This document shows positions 7,545 to 16,480 of a stretch of DNA of 64,000 nucleotides, piece by piece. The stretch lies in the NCBI RefSeq assembly GCF_023973145.1, contig NZ_CP099546.1, positions 2,666,001-2,730,000 on the forward strand. The letters run 5' to 3'. The notes beneath the pieces were generated by a model. It did not search any database, was not told the origin of the DNA, and saw nothing but the letters and a program-made list of their open reading frames with translations. Numbering within the stretch: the stretch's first letter is position 1; each line of letters opens with the position of its first letter. The translations under genes were made by a program, and so were the position numbers. The stretch comes from Natronosalvus vescus. Lineage in GTDB: Archaea; Halobacteriota; Halobacteria; Halobacteriales; Natrialbaceae.

Positions 7545-9455
7545 ATGGCAAAGCAATCCACGCGACGAGATATCGTCACCGGCATGGGTGCGACGGCGGC
7601 TGCGCTCTCGCTTTCGGGCTGTCTCGATCGGCTGACAGGCGACGACGGTAATGGCATTACCGACGGCATCGACGGTGGGAACGGAAACGGCGATGACGGC
7701 GGAAACGGCCAGTCCTCCGACGATATCGAGGAGTACGACGGCGACTTCGAGTGGCCCGCGATCGACGAGGGCGAAGTGATCTCGGACTTCGAAGACCTCG
7801 ACCTGTGGGCCGCCCGCGATGGGACGATCGAGCCCGCGCCCGAGGAGGCCCGCATGGGCTCGCAGGCAGCCGCCCTCGAGAGCGACGGGAACCAGGTCGA
7901 AGCAACCCTCGGCTTCCGTGACCGGATCGATCTCTCGACCTGGGACACCTCCCTCGCCGTCAAGATAGAGTCGGCTAACCAGATCCTTCTCGAAGTCATC
8001 ACCACGAACCGTGACCACCGGTTGACGAGCATCCGGAACGTTCCGGACACCTACGAGGGGTGGCTCCGGGTCGACTTCGGTTACCTCCACAAGTTCGGCG
8101 AACCGGATCTCGAGAACGTTTCCCGGTTGAACATCATCGCCCGCGGCCCGGAGGACGGCCCGACGCGGATCGTCGTCGACGACCTTCGGCGAACGGAAGC
8201 CGTCGACAACGGGAAGGCCGTCCTCGCGTTCTACGGCGGCCACGATTCCCAGTTCGAGGTCGCCGCGCCGATGCTCGAGGAACGCGGCTGGTCGGCTGCC
8301 GTGGCCGTCGACCCCGACCGGATCGGCGGCCAGGGCCGAATGGATCTCGAGGAACTCGAGGAACTGCAGGGGCGAGGCTGGGACGTCTGTGCCTACCCGT
8401 CCAGCCAGGGGGCGCTGCCGGAGATGCCCCTGGATCGACAGGAGCAGGTGCTCGAGCGAACCCAGTCTGCTCTCGAACAGTTCGGCTTCGAGGAGGGAGC
8501 GCGCCACTTCGTGGTTCCGGACGACAGCATGACACAGGAGACGCACGAGGCGATCCGGGAGCGCTACGATTCCGGGCTGCTGTTCGGAGCCGGGCCCGCT
8601 GGCGCGCCGCCGACGGGTATCCATATGATGCCACAGATCTGGGGGCCAGCCCTCCACGGAGGTGTACGTCGGTCGATCAACCTCTGTGATCAGTACAACC
8701 AGCTCGTCGTCCTTCGGATTCCCCGTATCGTCGAGGACGAATCCGGCTCGAACAGCATGTCGGTCGACGACCTCGAGCATCTGCTCAACCACATCGAACA
8801 CCGTGGCCTCGACGTCGTGACGCTCTCGGACGTCGTCGACGATACGATGGAGGGCGACGCCAGCGAGCCCGACGAAGACGTCGAGATGGAAGAGGGAACG
8901 ATCTTCGAGGCCGGGCAGTCGTTCGAATTCGAGGGCAGCGGCTCGGACTCCTCGGACACCTTCGACCTCTCGGATGGGCTGGCCGTGGCGAGCTTCACCC
9001 ACGAAGGTGACGGCGAGTTCACCGTCGACCTCGAGGCGGTCGATGGCTCGGTTCCGACCGAGCAACTGGTGGTGACGAGCGGTGGTGGCCCCGGTGCGTC
9101 GGCGATGGTCGTCGACGAGGGCAGCTACCGCCTGTCCGTCGAGGCCGATGGGGAGTGGGCGATCGATGTCGATCAACCGGAGATTCACAGCGACGACCTC
9201 GGGAGCCTTCCCGTGGAGGTCTCCGGCACCGGGTCGTCGTTCGTCGGGCCGCTGTGGACGGATTCTGACGTGAGCCTCGAGGCGACCCACGACGGCGATG
9301 GCGAGTTCATCATCGATGGCTTCAATGCAGACGGTGGCTGGGAACAGGTGATCAACCAGAGCGGGTCGTTCGACGGCTCCCGATCCTTCAGCGTGAGCGG
9401 GGCGTTCTGGATTAATGTCGAGGCTGACGGCGAGTGGACGCTCGAGATTCAGTAG
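7545..9455 (+). CDS. Tat-exported lipoprotein with NodB-like deacetylase domain
   Basis: Surface lipoprotein of 636 residues. The N-terminus MAKQSTRRDIVTGMGATA has the twin-arginine motif, and LSLSGC (Cys about 26) is a lipobox, so it should be anchored outside the membrane. A Gly/Asn/Asp-rich linker follows, then a possible carbohydrate-binding segment (about 65-200). From AVLAFYGGHDS (about 225) to about 430 it resembles the polysaccharide deacetylase barrel, but the usual metal-binding TFDDG motif is replaced by FYGGH, so activity is doubtful. The C-terminus has two related beta-rich repeats containing DGEFTVDLEAVDG- and DGEFIIDGF-type sequence (about 455-540 and 550-636). The ATG at 7545 is chosen over an upstream GTG because it begins the signal peptide. 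Confidence 0.7.
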   Translation: MAKQSTRRDIVTGMGATAAALSLSGCLDRLTGDDGNGITDGIDGGNGNGDDGGNGQSSDDIEEYDGDFEWPAIDEGEVISDFEDLDLWAARDGTIEPAPEEARMGSQAAALESDGNQVEATLGFRDRIDLSTWDTSLAVKIESANQILLEVITTNRDHRLTSIRNVPDTYEGWLRVDFGYLHKFGEPDLENVSRLNIIARGPEDGPTRIVVDDLRRTEAVDNGKAVLAFYGGHDSQFEVAAPMLEERGWSAAVAVDPDRIGGQGRMDLEELEELQGRGWDVCAYPSSQGALPEMPLDRQEQVLERTQSALEQFGFEEGARHFVVPDDSMTQETHEAIRERYDSGLLFGAGPAGAPPTGIHMMPQIWGPALHGGVRRSINLCDQYNQLVVLRIPRIVEDESGSNSMSVDDLEHLLNHIEHRGLDVVTLSDVVDDTMEGDASEPDEDVEMEEGTIFEAGQSFEFEGSGSDSSDTFDLSDGLAVASFTHEGDGEFTVDLEAVDGSVPTEQLVVTSGGGPGASAMVVDEGSYRLSVEADGEWAIDVDQPEIHSDDLGSLPVEVSGTGSSFVGPLWTDSDVSLEATHDGDGEFIIDGFNADGGWEQVINQSGSFDGSRSFSVSGAFWINVEADGEWTLEIQ

Positions 9456-9538
9456 CTCGAGTTCAGCTAGTTGACTACGGGTTGTTGGGCGTCTTGTGCC
9501 CTGTGCACTCGTAGGGCACACCCCTCCTAATTCGCAAC

Positions 9539-9548
9539 CCTTATACAC
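9539..9548 (+). promoter_or_regulatory. TATA box of the tRNA-Gly gene
   Basis: CCTTATACAC ends 30 nt before the mature tRNA 5' end, the normal spacing for an archaeal tRNA promoter with a start very close to the tRNA. Confidence 0.6.
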
Positions 9549-9578
9549 CCTTGCCGGAGTAGATGAAAGTGCAACCAG

Positions 9579-9649
9579 GCGCTGGTAGTGTAGTGGTATC
9601 ACGTGACCTTGCCATGGTCACAACCTGGGTTCAAATCCCAGCCAGCGCA
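9579..9649 (+). tRNA. tRNA-Gly (GCC)
   Basis: A complete cloverleaf. Acceptor stem GCGCTGG pairs with CCAGCGC. The D-arm runs GTG-TAGTGGTAT-CAC. The anticodon stem TGACC/GGTCA holds the loop TTGCCAT with anticodon GCC. The T-arm is CTGGG-TTCAAAT-CCCAG. The discriminator is A at 9649. No intron and no encoded CCA. Confidence 0.95.
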
Positions 9650-9699
9650 TTTTCACTGAACTAATCGACGAGCGAAGCGAGTCGCTCGTTCAGTGAAAA
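9650..9699. repeat. Long imperfect hairpin immediately after tRNA-Gly
   Basis: TTTTCACTGA at 9650-9659 pairs with TCAGTGAAAA at 9690-9699, and ACGAGCGA pairs with TCGCTCGT. This gives an 18-bp stem interrupted by an 8-nt bulge (ACTAATCG) on the left arm and closed by AGCGAG. It could terminate the tRNA transcript or mark an old recombination junction. Confidence 0.65.
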
Positions 9700-9766
9700 T
9701 CGAATCTGGATTTGAATCAGGGAGGTCGCACGCAGCGAGCGTGAGCGAGCGAGTACGTCCGACCGT

Positions 9767-9788
9767 GGTTCAAATCCCAGTCAGCGCA
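9767..9788 (+). repeat. Partial duplicate of the tRNA-Gly 3' end (att-like remnant)
   Basis: These 22 nt match the T-loop to acceptor end of the tRNA-Gly at 9579-9649 (GGTTCAAATCCCAG, then TCAGCGCA in place of CCAGCGCA), with one mismatch. The copy starts 118 nt after the tRNA ends. Integrases that use tRNA 3' ends leave such duplicates, but no integrase gene lies between the copies, so this is a relic at most. Confidence 0.6.
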
Positions 9789-9842
9789 AATCTGTGTAAG
9801 AGCATTGGGTGTCTTCAGAACCAATCACTCCTCGAGGAGAGC

Positions 9843-10235
9843 CTAGGCTCGTCGGTAGATCGGGCGGCCAAGCCAGTCACGGTTTTCTGCAACGTCCTCC
9901 AATTTGGACAGTACGTCGGTTCTATCGAGGGCGTCTCGTTTGACCAGTGCCTCGAGTACAATCGGTGAAATCACGACGGTGGCATCGGTTGCCGACCGTA
10001 GCTCGGGCAGTGCCCGTAGATCGTCCGTGATCAAGAACGCTGCCTGTTCCCTGTTTGCGAGTTCGACTGCAGTGCCTTCTCCCTCGTCGATTCTCGAGGA
10101 TGTAATTGTGGCATCACCGGTTTCGTGGATCGTGAATCGATGGTGCTGATTCAACACGTCTCGAGCAGCGTCGCCGTGTACGTCTTCGTATGCGGCTGTC
10201 TCATCTCGTGCACCGGTGTCCGTCCCGATAATCCG
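9843..10235 (-). pseudogene. PIN-domain (VapC-like) toxin remnant
   Basis: The C-terminal two-thirds of a haloarchaeal PIN-domain protein is readable: ETAAYEDVHGDAARDVLNQ, then DEGEGTAVELANREQA and FLITDDLRALPELRS, the region holding the later acidic residues of PIN nucleases. The same frame extends upstream of the only start (GTG at 10157) to a stop at 10236-10238. There IIGTDTGA, like the DTGA start of the family, runs straight into RDETAAYE, so about 35 codons seem deleted and no initiation codon is left. No antitoxin gene is adjacent. It is probably inactive and may belong with the tRNA-associated relic. Confidence 0.6.
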
Positions 10236-10251
10236 TCATCCCACCGCGAGA

Positions 10252-10623
10252 CTACTCGTCCCCGGACTCGACGTCGATCCGATGGGGCTCGACGGACTCC
10301 TCGTTACCGCCGTCGCCGACCGGAATCTTCGTCTGCAGCCGGCTGGCGAACGATTGCACCCGGTCGATCACCGTCTCGACTTCCTCTTCGAACTCCTCGA
10401 CCGATCGCTCGACGTAGTGTACCCGTCGGGACGGAATCCGCCGCACGATGTCGTTCCCGCTCTCGTCCTCGTCGGTCTTGACGATCCAGTGATCCTGGAA
10501 GTACGCGATGTGTTCGTTCGGCACTGTTTTGCTGACGGTATCCTCCTCCGGATCCTCGTACACGATCGTCGCCTCGCCGAGGTCGCGCTGAATCTCGAGG
10601 TCGTCGTCGATGAGTTCACTCAT
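10252..10623 (-). CDS. Conserved haloarchaeal hypothetical protein
   Basis: 123 residues, soluble and strongly acidic. The first half (IVYEDPEEDTVSKTVPNEHI then FQDHWIVKTDEDESGNDIV) looks like a small beta-rich unit. The second half (VHYVERSVEEFEEEVETVID) should form an amphipathic helix or coiled coil. I recognise no functional motif and assign no function. The ATG at 10623 is the only good start. It faces the same way as the DUF7504-like gene 117 nt upstream but may have its own promoter. Confidence 0.7.
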   Translation of the reverse strand: MSELIDDDLEIQRDLGEATIVYEDPEEDTVSKTVPNEHIAYFQDHWIVKTDEDESGNDIVRRIPSRRVHYVERSVEEFEEEVETVIDRVQSFASRLQTKIPVGDGGNEESVEPHRIDVESGDE

Positions 10624-10740
10624 GCTAAAACCTACGCAGCGAACGGTTGTAGAAGCCAGTGCTTGCGACGAACGGTCGCGGCTCTCAGGTACATTGTGGT
10701 ACTATGCGGTCGATGACGCGGGCGCTATACGATCGAGGAC

Positions 10741-11361
10741 TCAGTCGTTCCGACCGAACTCGAGGACGTCGTCGAACAGGTGCGTCAACGTCGTGATCGT
10801 CTGGTCGTCGTGGACACTCGAGTCGATGTGGACGTAGGCGGTGGCGTTGGCTTGCCTGATCTCCTCGAGGGTGACGTGGAGGAATCGGAAGGTCATTTCG
10901 AGGCCTTTCTCCTCGAGCAGGGGTGTAAGTGACTCGAACCAGAGAACGGGTGTGGTGTCCTCCCTGTAGTGAGCGAGCGCCTCGCCGATGGCGATGCCAA
11001 TGCCGGTGACGTCCTCGGAGCCGACGGTAAAGATGTTCGCCTGGGGGAGGGTCATCGCGGCCGTACCTGTCGCGACCGAGCGGGTCACTTCGCCAATGGA
11101 GACGATACCGAAATCGGTGGGAAAGGTGCCGACGGTGTTACGCCAGCCCTCGAGAATCGCTTCGGCGGTGTGGGCGCGGGAGACGACGACGATCGGGTGG
11201 CGGTCGGCGTCGGCATCACTGTCGGCGTCGGCATCGATCCCAGCGCGTTGGATCGCGTCCACGGTGGCGACGGTCTCGGACGCGTCCATCGAGGGGCTGA
11301 CGACGAGCACGCTCGAGCCGGGGTCGTGCTGGTCGATGTCGGGCGGGTGACCACGTGTCAT
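10741..11361 (-). CDS. DUF7504-like haloarchaeal protein
   Basis: 206 residues. The protein has a RecA-like alternating alpha/beta layout: SSVLVVSPSMDAS near the N-terminus, VVVSRAHTAEAILEG, DFGIVSIGEV, then TPVLWFESLTPLLEE and a C-terminal DDQTITTLTHLFDDVLEF. This resembles the haloarchaeal DUF7504 family, often found near signalling proteins. No intact Walker A motif is seen, so ATP binding is doubtful. A short Asp/Ala repeat (DADADSDADAD) interrupts the N-terminal third. The ATG at 11361 is preferred over the start at 11367 because a TATA-like GCTTTAATACC at 11383-11393 lies 21 nt upstream. Confidence 0.65.
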   Translation of the reverse strand: MTRGHPPDIDQHDPGSSVLVVSPSMDASETVATVDAIQRAGIDADADSDADADRHPIVVVSRAHTAEAILEGWRNTVGTFPTDFGIVSIGEVTRSVATGTAAMTLPQANIFTVGSEDVTGIGIAIGEALAHYREDTTPVLWFESLTPLLEEKGLEMTFRFLHVTLEEIRQANATAYVHIDSSVHDDQTITTLTHLFDDVLEFGRND

Positions 11362-11508
11362 ATGCACTTACTTGTGGGTGGCGGTATTAAAGCGCCCGGC
11401 CGGAATCGGTCGGTGGGAGAAAATAGTAGATGTGAGTTCGTGGTGAAATTTGACTATGTGAGGCCTGGTCGAGTCGAATCCGACCAGATGCCACTTAGCC
11501 GGGCGGGG

Positions 11509-12228
11509 TCAGCCCAACTGCTCGAGGATGTCGCTGCCCTCGAGATAGGTGAAGTCGTGACGGTTGGCGTAGGCGCGTGCGTCCTCTGGGACGAGTTCCT
11601 CGCCGGTCTGGTCGTCGAGCATCTCACAGACGACGACCGCTGGCGGGAGGTCGGCGGCTTCGGCGAGCGCGACGCCGAGTTCGGTGTGGCCCTCGCGCTG
11701 GGCGAGGAGGTCGGGGGCCGCCCGCAGGAGGTGGACGTGGCCGGGGACGCGAAACTCCGTGGCGAACTCCGTCGAGTCGGGATCTGCGGCGGCGTCCGCG
11801 AGCGAGCGAATCGTCAGCGAGCGGTCGTTATCGGTGACGCCGGTGTAGGTGTCGCGGTGGTTGACGGTGAACGAGAACGAGGAGCGGTCGTCGTAGCCGA
11901 GTTCGTGGTCGGCCGTCGCCGGGTGATCGACGGCGTCGTCGTAGAACGGGAGATCGAACGCGTCGGCGATCGACGCCTCGAGGGCGACGCAGATGAGCCC
12001 GCCGGCGTCGTTTCGCATTCGCGAGACGGCCTCGGGGGTGACGGCGTCGGCGTGGTAGATCAGATCCGTTTCGCCCTCCCGGTCGTCGGCGTCGTGGACG
12101 AGCACCGGTTCTCCCGTTGCCAGCGCCTCGAGCGCCTGATCGACGGCTCCAGCCTCACCTGAGGTGGCTGTGGTCAGTGCGGTCAGGCGGTCGGTACGCG
12201 GGTTCGTGGTGGCATCTGGTTCGGTCAT
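11509..12228 (-). CDS. ribB: 3,4-dihydroxy-2-butanone 4-phosphate synthase
   Basis: Riboflavin biosynthesis enzyme converting ribulose 5-phosphate to 3,4-dihydroxy-2-butanone 4-phosphate and formate. 239 residues. Family motifs are present: HDADDREGETDLIYHA (acidic metal-binding loop), MRNDAGGLICVAL, SFSFTVNHRDTYTGVTDNDRS and the REGHTELGVALAEAA catalytic segment. The open frame runs far upstream, but the ATG at 12228 fits the family and lies 17 nt after the rbkR stop. The two genes form an operon. Confidence 0.93.
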   Translation of the reverse strand: MTEPDATTNPRTDRLTALTTATSGEAGAVDQALEALATGEPVLVHDADDREGETDLIYHADAVTPEAVSRMRNDAGGLICVALEASIADAFDLPFYDDAVDHPATADHELGYDDRSSFSFTVNHRDTYTGVTDNDRSLTIRSLADAAADPDSTEFATEFRVPGHVHLLRAAPDLLAQREGHTELGVALAEAADLPPAVVVCEMLDDQTGEELVPEDARAYANRHDFTYLEGSDILEQLG

Positions 12229-12245
12229 AGTAATGTAAAATTCGC

Positions 12246-12953
12246 TCAGGCCGTCTCGCCGACGGTGATCGTCACGTGGTCGTCGTCCGCGAGGTCGAGG
12301 ACGTCGCGAAGCTTCTCGGGAGCGATTAACTCGAGTTGATCCTCGTCGTGGTGGGTGCGTTCGGGCGCGATGGTGTGGGCCGTCTCGTAGACGTCCCCGT
12401 CGGCGGTTTCGATCGTCGCGGGGGAGCAGACGGCGGGGCCGTACGTTCGATCCTCGTCCTCCCAGCCGTCGATCGGAATCGACTCGAGGGAGGCGATTGC
12501 CCGGCGGCGGCGAACGCTGTCGTCGTGCAAGGAGACGTTGAGCGTGCCGGGGAAGGGATCGTATCCCAGTCGCTCGTCGAACTGACGGCTGTAGCCCGGC
12601 AGCGAAATGTAGTGGCGTCCTTCGCCCATGCCGCCGGTGACGACGCCCTCGAGTTCGATCTCCGCACCGCTCTCGAAGATGCGCTTGTACGCCTCGTACT
12701 CCGAGCGAAGCGCCCCTTCGCCGGCGTCGGTGATCGCGACCCACTGGCCGTCGGCGACGGTATCGCGCTCGAGATACCCCTCGCTCTCGAGTCGCTGGAG
12801 CCGCCGCGAGGCGGTCTGGTTCGACGCGTCGAGTCGATCTGCGAGGGCCGAACAGGAAATCTTGAGATCGCCCTCGAGGCCGCCGTCGAGCGCCAGCAGC
12901 TTGAGCACGGCGAGTTCGTCGGAGCCGACGGTCGCCCGGACGGGTTCGTGCAT
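12246..12953 (-). CDS. rbkR: RbkR: transcriptional regulator / CTP-dependent riboflavin kinase
   Basis: Bifunctional archaeal protein of 235 residues. Residues about 10-85 form a winged-helix DNA-binding domain ([20 protein letters not shown]). About 95-225 is the CTP-dependent riboflavin kinase ([20 protein letters not shown], then FPGTLNVSL). RbkR is known to control riboflavin genes, and ribB follows 17 nt downstream, so autoregulation of this operon is likely. The ATG at 12953 is chosen because [10 protein letters not shown] starts the family and a TATA box at 12977-12985 lies 23 nt upstream. Confidence 0.92.
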   Translation of the reverse strand: MHEPVRATVGSDELAVLKLLALDGGLEGDLKISCSALADRLDASNQTASRRLQRLESEGYLERDTVADGQWVAITDAGEGALRSEYEAYKRIFESGAEIELEGVVTGGMGEGRHYISLPGYSRQFDERLGYDPFPGTLNVSLHDDSVRRRRAIASLESIPIDGWEDEDRTYGPAVCSPATIETADGDVYETAHTIAPERTHHDEDQLELIAPEKLRDVLDLADDDHVTITVGETA

Positions 12954-12976
12954 ACCAGACCGTTTGCCCCACCCCG

Positions 12977-12985
12977 CCATAAGCG
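12977..12985 (-). promoter_or_regulatory. TATA box of the rbkR-ribB operon
   Basis: The minus strand reads CGCTTATGG, 23 nt before the rbkR ATG, which predicts a leaderless mRNA. No clear RbkR operator palindrome was identified by eye. Confidence 0.55.
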
Positions 12986-13060
12986 TACCGGATGTGGCAC
13001 GCATCTCAAAACTGTGAGGGTGTTGGGGGACGTTTCCGGGCGTTGTTACAGCATTCCCTC

Positions 13061-14107
13061 TCAGTCACCGGTAACGGGGTCGCGCTCCCAGAACGAGCTA
13101 TCCTTTTTGAGCGAGGGTACCCAGGTGTCCTCGGTTTTCGAGAGCAACGCGACGCGGGAGGCCGGCACGCCCATCACTTCGGTGAACTCGGGCATGTGGT
13201 CGGCCACCTCGTGGGCGAAGGCCATCACGTCCTCGTGGTCGGGCATCGACGAGCGGTCGAGGCGGCCGCGGGAGTGGCCGACGTGCATGTACGCCTTCAG
13301 TTCGACGAAGTCGGGGTCGGCGCGCTGGTAGAACGCCGCGTACCAGTCCGGATCGCGCATGTTCTCGCCGTCGACTAGCGTCGTCCGGAGGACGGTACGA
13401 GTCTCGTCCTTCTCGGCCAGGACGTCCATCGTCTCGACGAGCTTCTCCCAGGCGTCGTCCTCCATGGCCTTGACGACCTGGTCGAACGTCCATCGTTCTG
13501 GGGCGTCGACGCTGACGTACAGCTGCGTTGGGTCACACTCCCGGAGCACCTCGGGACGGGTGCCGTTTGAGACGAGGAACGTCGTGACGTCTCGGTCGTG
13601 GAACGCCTCGATCAGTTCGGGGAGGTAGGGGTACAGCGACGGCTCGCCGTCGAGGCTGATGGCAACGTGGCGGGGTTCCATCGCTTCCTCGAACACCGAC
13701 CGCGGCACTTTCTCGTTGCCGCCGAAGCCCGAGAGGAGCTTCTTCTGGAGGCGGATCGAGGCGTCGACGACCGCCTCGGGGTCGTCCCACTCGACGCCCT
13801 CGAGTTCGTAGGCGTGGCCGTTGTGGTCGCGCCAGCAGAAGACACAGCGCTCGTTACAGCGGACGACGGGCGTCATCTGGATGCACCGATGGGACTCGAT
13901 TCCGTACCAGATGTTCTTGTAACACTTTCCCTCGCCGCGGAGGGCGTTGGCCGTCCAGCCGCAGGTCTGGGCGGCGGTGTGGTTCTCGTGGTGGTAGTTC
14001 GGCGAGTCGACCTGCATCGGCCCTCCACCGTCGTCCTGGTCGTGATCGGCCTCTCCGGCGTCGTCGGCCCCGGTGGCTCCAGATCCGGAGTTGGCGGCGT
14101 CGCTCAT
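13061..14107 (-). CDS. taw1: 4-demethylwyosine synthase Taw1 (radical SAM)
   Basis: tRNA-modifying enzyme that forms the tricyclic wyosine base at G37 of tRNA-Phe, using pyruvate and SAM. 348 residues. The radical-SAM cluster motif is CNERCVFCW (about residues 83-91). Upstream cysteines in [12 protein letters not shown] and GEGKCYKN match those that hold the second cluster. [20 protein letters not shown] is the family's substrate region. The first 30 residues are low-complexity acidic sequence. It is a stand-alone minus-strand gene with 107 nt upstream of rbkR. Confidence 0.93.
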   Translation of the reverse strand: MSDAANSGSGATGADDAGEADHDQDDGGGPMQVDSPNYHHENHTAAQTCGWTANALRGEGKCYKNIWYGIESHRCIQMTPVVRCNERCVFCWRDHNGHAYELEGVEWDDPEAVVDASIRLQKKLLSGFGGNEKVPRSVFEEAMEPRHVAISLDGEPSLYPYLPELIEAFHDRDVTTFLVSNGTRPEVLRECDPTQLYVSVDAPERWTFDQVVKAMEDDAWEKLVETMDVLAEKDETRTVLRTTLVDGENMRDPDWYAAFYQRADPDFVELKAYMHVGHSRGRLDRSSMPDHEDVMAFAHEVADHMPEFTEVMGVPASRVALLSKTEDTWVPSLKKDSSFWERDPVTGD

Positions 14108-14181
14108 GCTGAGAAGCGGTTGGACGGCCGCGAGTAAAAGCCGTGTGGTGTTAGTGTCGCCTCACTCGTGTTCGACGTGGG

Positions 14182-14862
14182 TCAATCCCCGCGAACTCGC
14201 TCGAGCACCGACAACGTTCCCTCGGCGTGGCCGGCCTCGAGCACCTCGTCGGCAGCCGCCCGTGCGGCCTCGTCGGCGTTGGACACGGCGAAACTGCGGC
14301 CGACAGTCTCGAACGTGGAGACGTCGTTGATGGAGTCACCCACCGCAACGGTCGCCTCGAGGTCGAAGCCGACGTATTCGGCGATGGTCGCGACGCCAGC
14401 CCCTTTGCTCGTCTCGGGCTCGACGACGTGGTAGGCGTAGCCGGTGTCGAGCACCTCGAGGTCGTAATCGGCGGCGATCTCTCGAAGCGGATCCTCCGGC
14501 TGGTCGCGATTGACGGCGACTTCGGTCTCGCGCCAGCGGTTGACGGTGTCGTCCGACCCCCAGCCGAGTTCGTATCCTGCGTCTCGGTAGGCGTCGGCGA
14601 CGGCCTGTGCGGCCGCTCGGTCGGCGGTGTACTGGACGGAGTCGCCGGTGTAGATCACGCCGCCGTTTTCGGCGACGACGAGTTCCGGGACACCAATGCT
14701 GTGACAGAGCGCGATCGGGTACGGAAAGGCCTTTCCTGTGGCGATGACGACCGGGGCGTCCCACTCGCGAATCGGGTCGAACACACGTGGATCGACACCC
14801 CACCCCTCTGGTCGGGTGAGGGTGCCGTCGATGTCGAGTACGAGTGGCGGATCGCGGTTCAT
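14182..14862 (-). CDS. pgp: Archaeal phosphoglycolate phosphatase (HAD family)
   Basis: HAD hydrolase that removes phosphate from 2-phosphoglycolate, 226 residues. Motif I is LVLDIDGTLTRPEG (nucleophile Asp about 10), motif II VVIATGKAFPYP, the lysine of motif III is in ETSKGAGVATI, and motif IV is VAVGDSINDVSTFE. Length and cap layout match the archaeal Pgp/TA0175-type family. The frame extends upstream without a stop, but the ATG at 14862 gives the family N-terminus. Confidence 0.88.
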   Translation of the reverse strand: MNRDPPLVLDIDGTLTRPEGWGVDPRVFDPIREWDAPVVIATGKAFPYPIALCHSIGVPELVVAENGGVIYTGDSVQYTADRAAAQAVADAYRDAGYELGWGSDDTVNRWRETEVAVNRDQPEDPLREIAADYDLEVLDTGYAYHVVEPETSKGAGVATIAEYVGFDLEATVAVGDSINDVSTFETVGRSFAVSNADEAARAAADEVLEAGHAEGTLSVLERVRGD

Positions 14863-14938
14863 ACCGTTCCTCGTCGGGGAGCGGCCTAAAGCGGTCTGTT
14901 TCGTCTCGAGTCCATACCGGTTTGGATGATGAGTTCCT

Positions 14939-16480
14939 TCACTCGTCCCCGTCGACCGCCCAGCCGAGCGAGCGCTCGACGGCCTCGCTCCACCGAGAAT
15001 AGCGCCGGTCGGCAGTCGCCGTCTCCATCTCGGGGCTGAACTCGCGGTCGACCCGCCAGTTGTCCCGCAGTTCCTCGAGGTCGTCCCAGTAGCCGACGGC
15101 CAGGCCGGCGGCGTAGGCCGACCCGAGGGCGGTCGTCTCGTCGACGACGGGGCGGATGATCTCCGAGCCGATGATGTCGGCTTGCAACTGGCAGAGGAAG
15201 TTGTTCTTGACCGCACCGCCGTCGACTTTCAGGCTGGCCATCTCGATGCCCGAGTCGGCCTCCATCGCCTGAGCGACGTCGCGGGTCTGATAGGCGATCG
15301 ACTCGAGGGTCGCCCGGATCACGTGCTCCTTGCGGGTGCCCCGGGTCATGCCAACGATGGTTCCGCGGGCGCGTTGATCCCAGTGAGGTGCGCCGAGGCC
15401 GGTGAACGCCGGGACGACGTAGACGCCGTCGGTCGAGTCGACGCTACGGGCCAGTTCTGCGGTCTCGGCCGGATCGTCGATCAGCGACATGTCCTCGAGC
15501 CACTCGATGGCCGCGCCGGTGATGAAGATCGATCCCTCGAGGGCGTACTGGACGGGTTCACCCGACCGCTGGAACCCGATGGTGGTGAGCAGGCCGTGTT
15601 CGGAAGCGACGGCCTCCGCGCCAGTGTTCATGAGAAAGAACGAACCCGTCCCGTAGGTGTTTTTGGCCTCGCCGGCCTCGAAACAAGTCTGGCCGAACAG
15701 GGCCGCTTGCTGGTCGCCGAGCGCACCCGCTACCGGAATCTCGGCCTCGAGGAACCCGTCTGGATCGGTCGATCCGTAGGTGGTCTCGTCGCTCGAGGGG
15801 CGCACCTCGGGAAGCATCGTTCGGGGGATAGAAAACTCCTCGAGCAGGTCGTCGTCCCACGCGAGGTCGTGGATGTTGTACAGCATCGTCCGGGAAGCGT
15901 TGGAGACGTCGGTGACGTGTGCCCCGGTGAGGTTGTAGATTACCCAGCTGTCGATCGTCCCGAACAGCACCTCGCCGCGCTCGGCGCGATCCCGGATGTC
16001 GTCCGGGCGGGCCCGTTCCATCTTGATCGGGTCGGCGTTCTCGAGCAACCACTCGGCTTTCGTCGCCGAGAAGTAGGCGTCTGCCTCGAGGCCGGTCTTC
16101 TCCCGGATCGGTTCGACGAGGCCGTCCGCCTCGAGCGCTTCGACGCGGCCGGTCGTCCGACGGTCCTGCCAGACGAGCGCGTTGTGTACGGGTTTGCCGG
16201 ATTCGGCGTCCCAGAGCACCGTCGTCTCTCGCTGATTGGTGACGCCGATGGCCTCGAGCTGGTCGGGGCTGACCCCGGCCTGTCCGAGAGCCGTCGTGAT
16301 CACCGCTTTCGTGTTCTCCCAGATCTCCATCGGGTCGTGTTCGACCCAGCCTGGCTCGGGGTAGTGCTGTTCGTGTTTCCGGTAGGCGGTCGTGACGACT
16401 TCTCCGGCGTGGTCGAAGACCATAAACCGCGTTCCGGTCGTTCCCTGATCGACTGCACCGACGTACGTTGTTTCGGTCAC
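14939..16480 (-). CDS. glpK: Glycerol kinase
   Basis: Phosphorylates glycerol to glycerol 3-phosphate, the entry step for glycerol, a major carbon source in hypersaline water. 513 residues, full FGGY-kinase length. ATP-binding motif YVGAVDQGTTGTRFMVFD at the N-terminus, GVTNQRETTVLWD, WVIYNLTGAHVTDVSNASRT, GALGDQQAALFGQ and the C-terminal VDGGAVKNNFLCQLQADI are all conserved. The start is GTG at 16480. The gene diverges from glpABC over a 379-nt control region. Confidence 0.96.
   Translation of the reverse strand: MTETTYVGAVDQGTTGTRFMVFDHAGEVVTTAYRKHEQHYPEPGWVEHDPMEIWENTKAVITTALGQAGVSPDQLEAIGVTNQRETTVLWDAESGKPVHNALVWQDRRTTGRVEALEADGLVEPIREKTGLEADAYFSATKAEWLLENADPIKMERARPDDIRDRAERGEVLFGTIDSWVIYNLTGAHVTDVSNASRTMLYNIHDLAWDDDLLEEFSIPRTMLPEVRPSSDETTYGSTDPDGFLEAEIPVAGALGDQQAALFGQTCFEAGEAKNTYGTGSFFLMNTGAEAVASEHGLLTTIGFQRSGEPVQYALEGSIFITGAAIEWLEDMSLIDDPAETAELARSVDSTDGVYVVPAFTGLGAPHWDQRARGTIVGMTRGTRKEHVIRATLESIAYQTRDVAQAMEADSGIEMASLKVDGGAVKNNFLCQLQADIIGSEIIRPVVDETTALGSAYAAGLAVGYWDDLEELRDNWRVDREFSPEMETATADRRYSRWSEAVERSLGWAVDGDE

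Noticed and set aside
7539-9602. 687-residue minus-strand open frame opposite the deacetylase-like gene
   Set aside because: Runs antisense to a gene with a signal peptide, lipobox and domain matches. Long antisense frames are common in GC-rich halophile DNA.
11509-12972. 487-residue open frame covering ribB plus a long Arg-rich extension
   Set aside because: The extension is the antisense-like shadow of rbkR in another frame. The true ribB start is ATG 12228, supported by homology.
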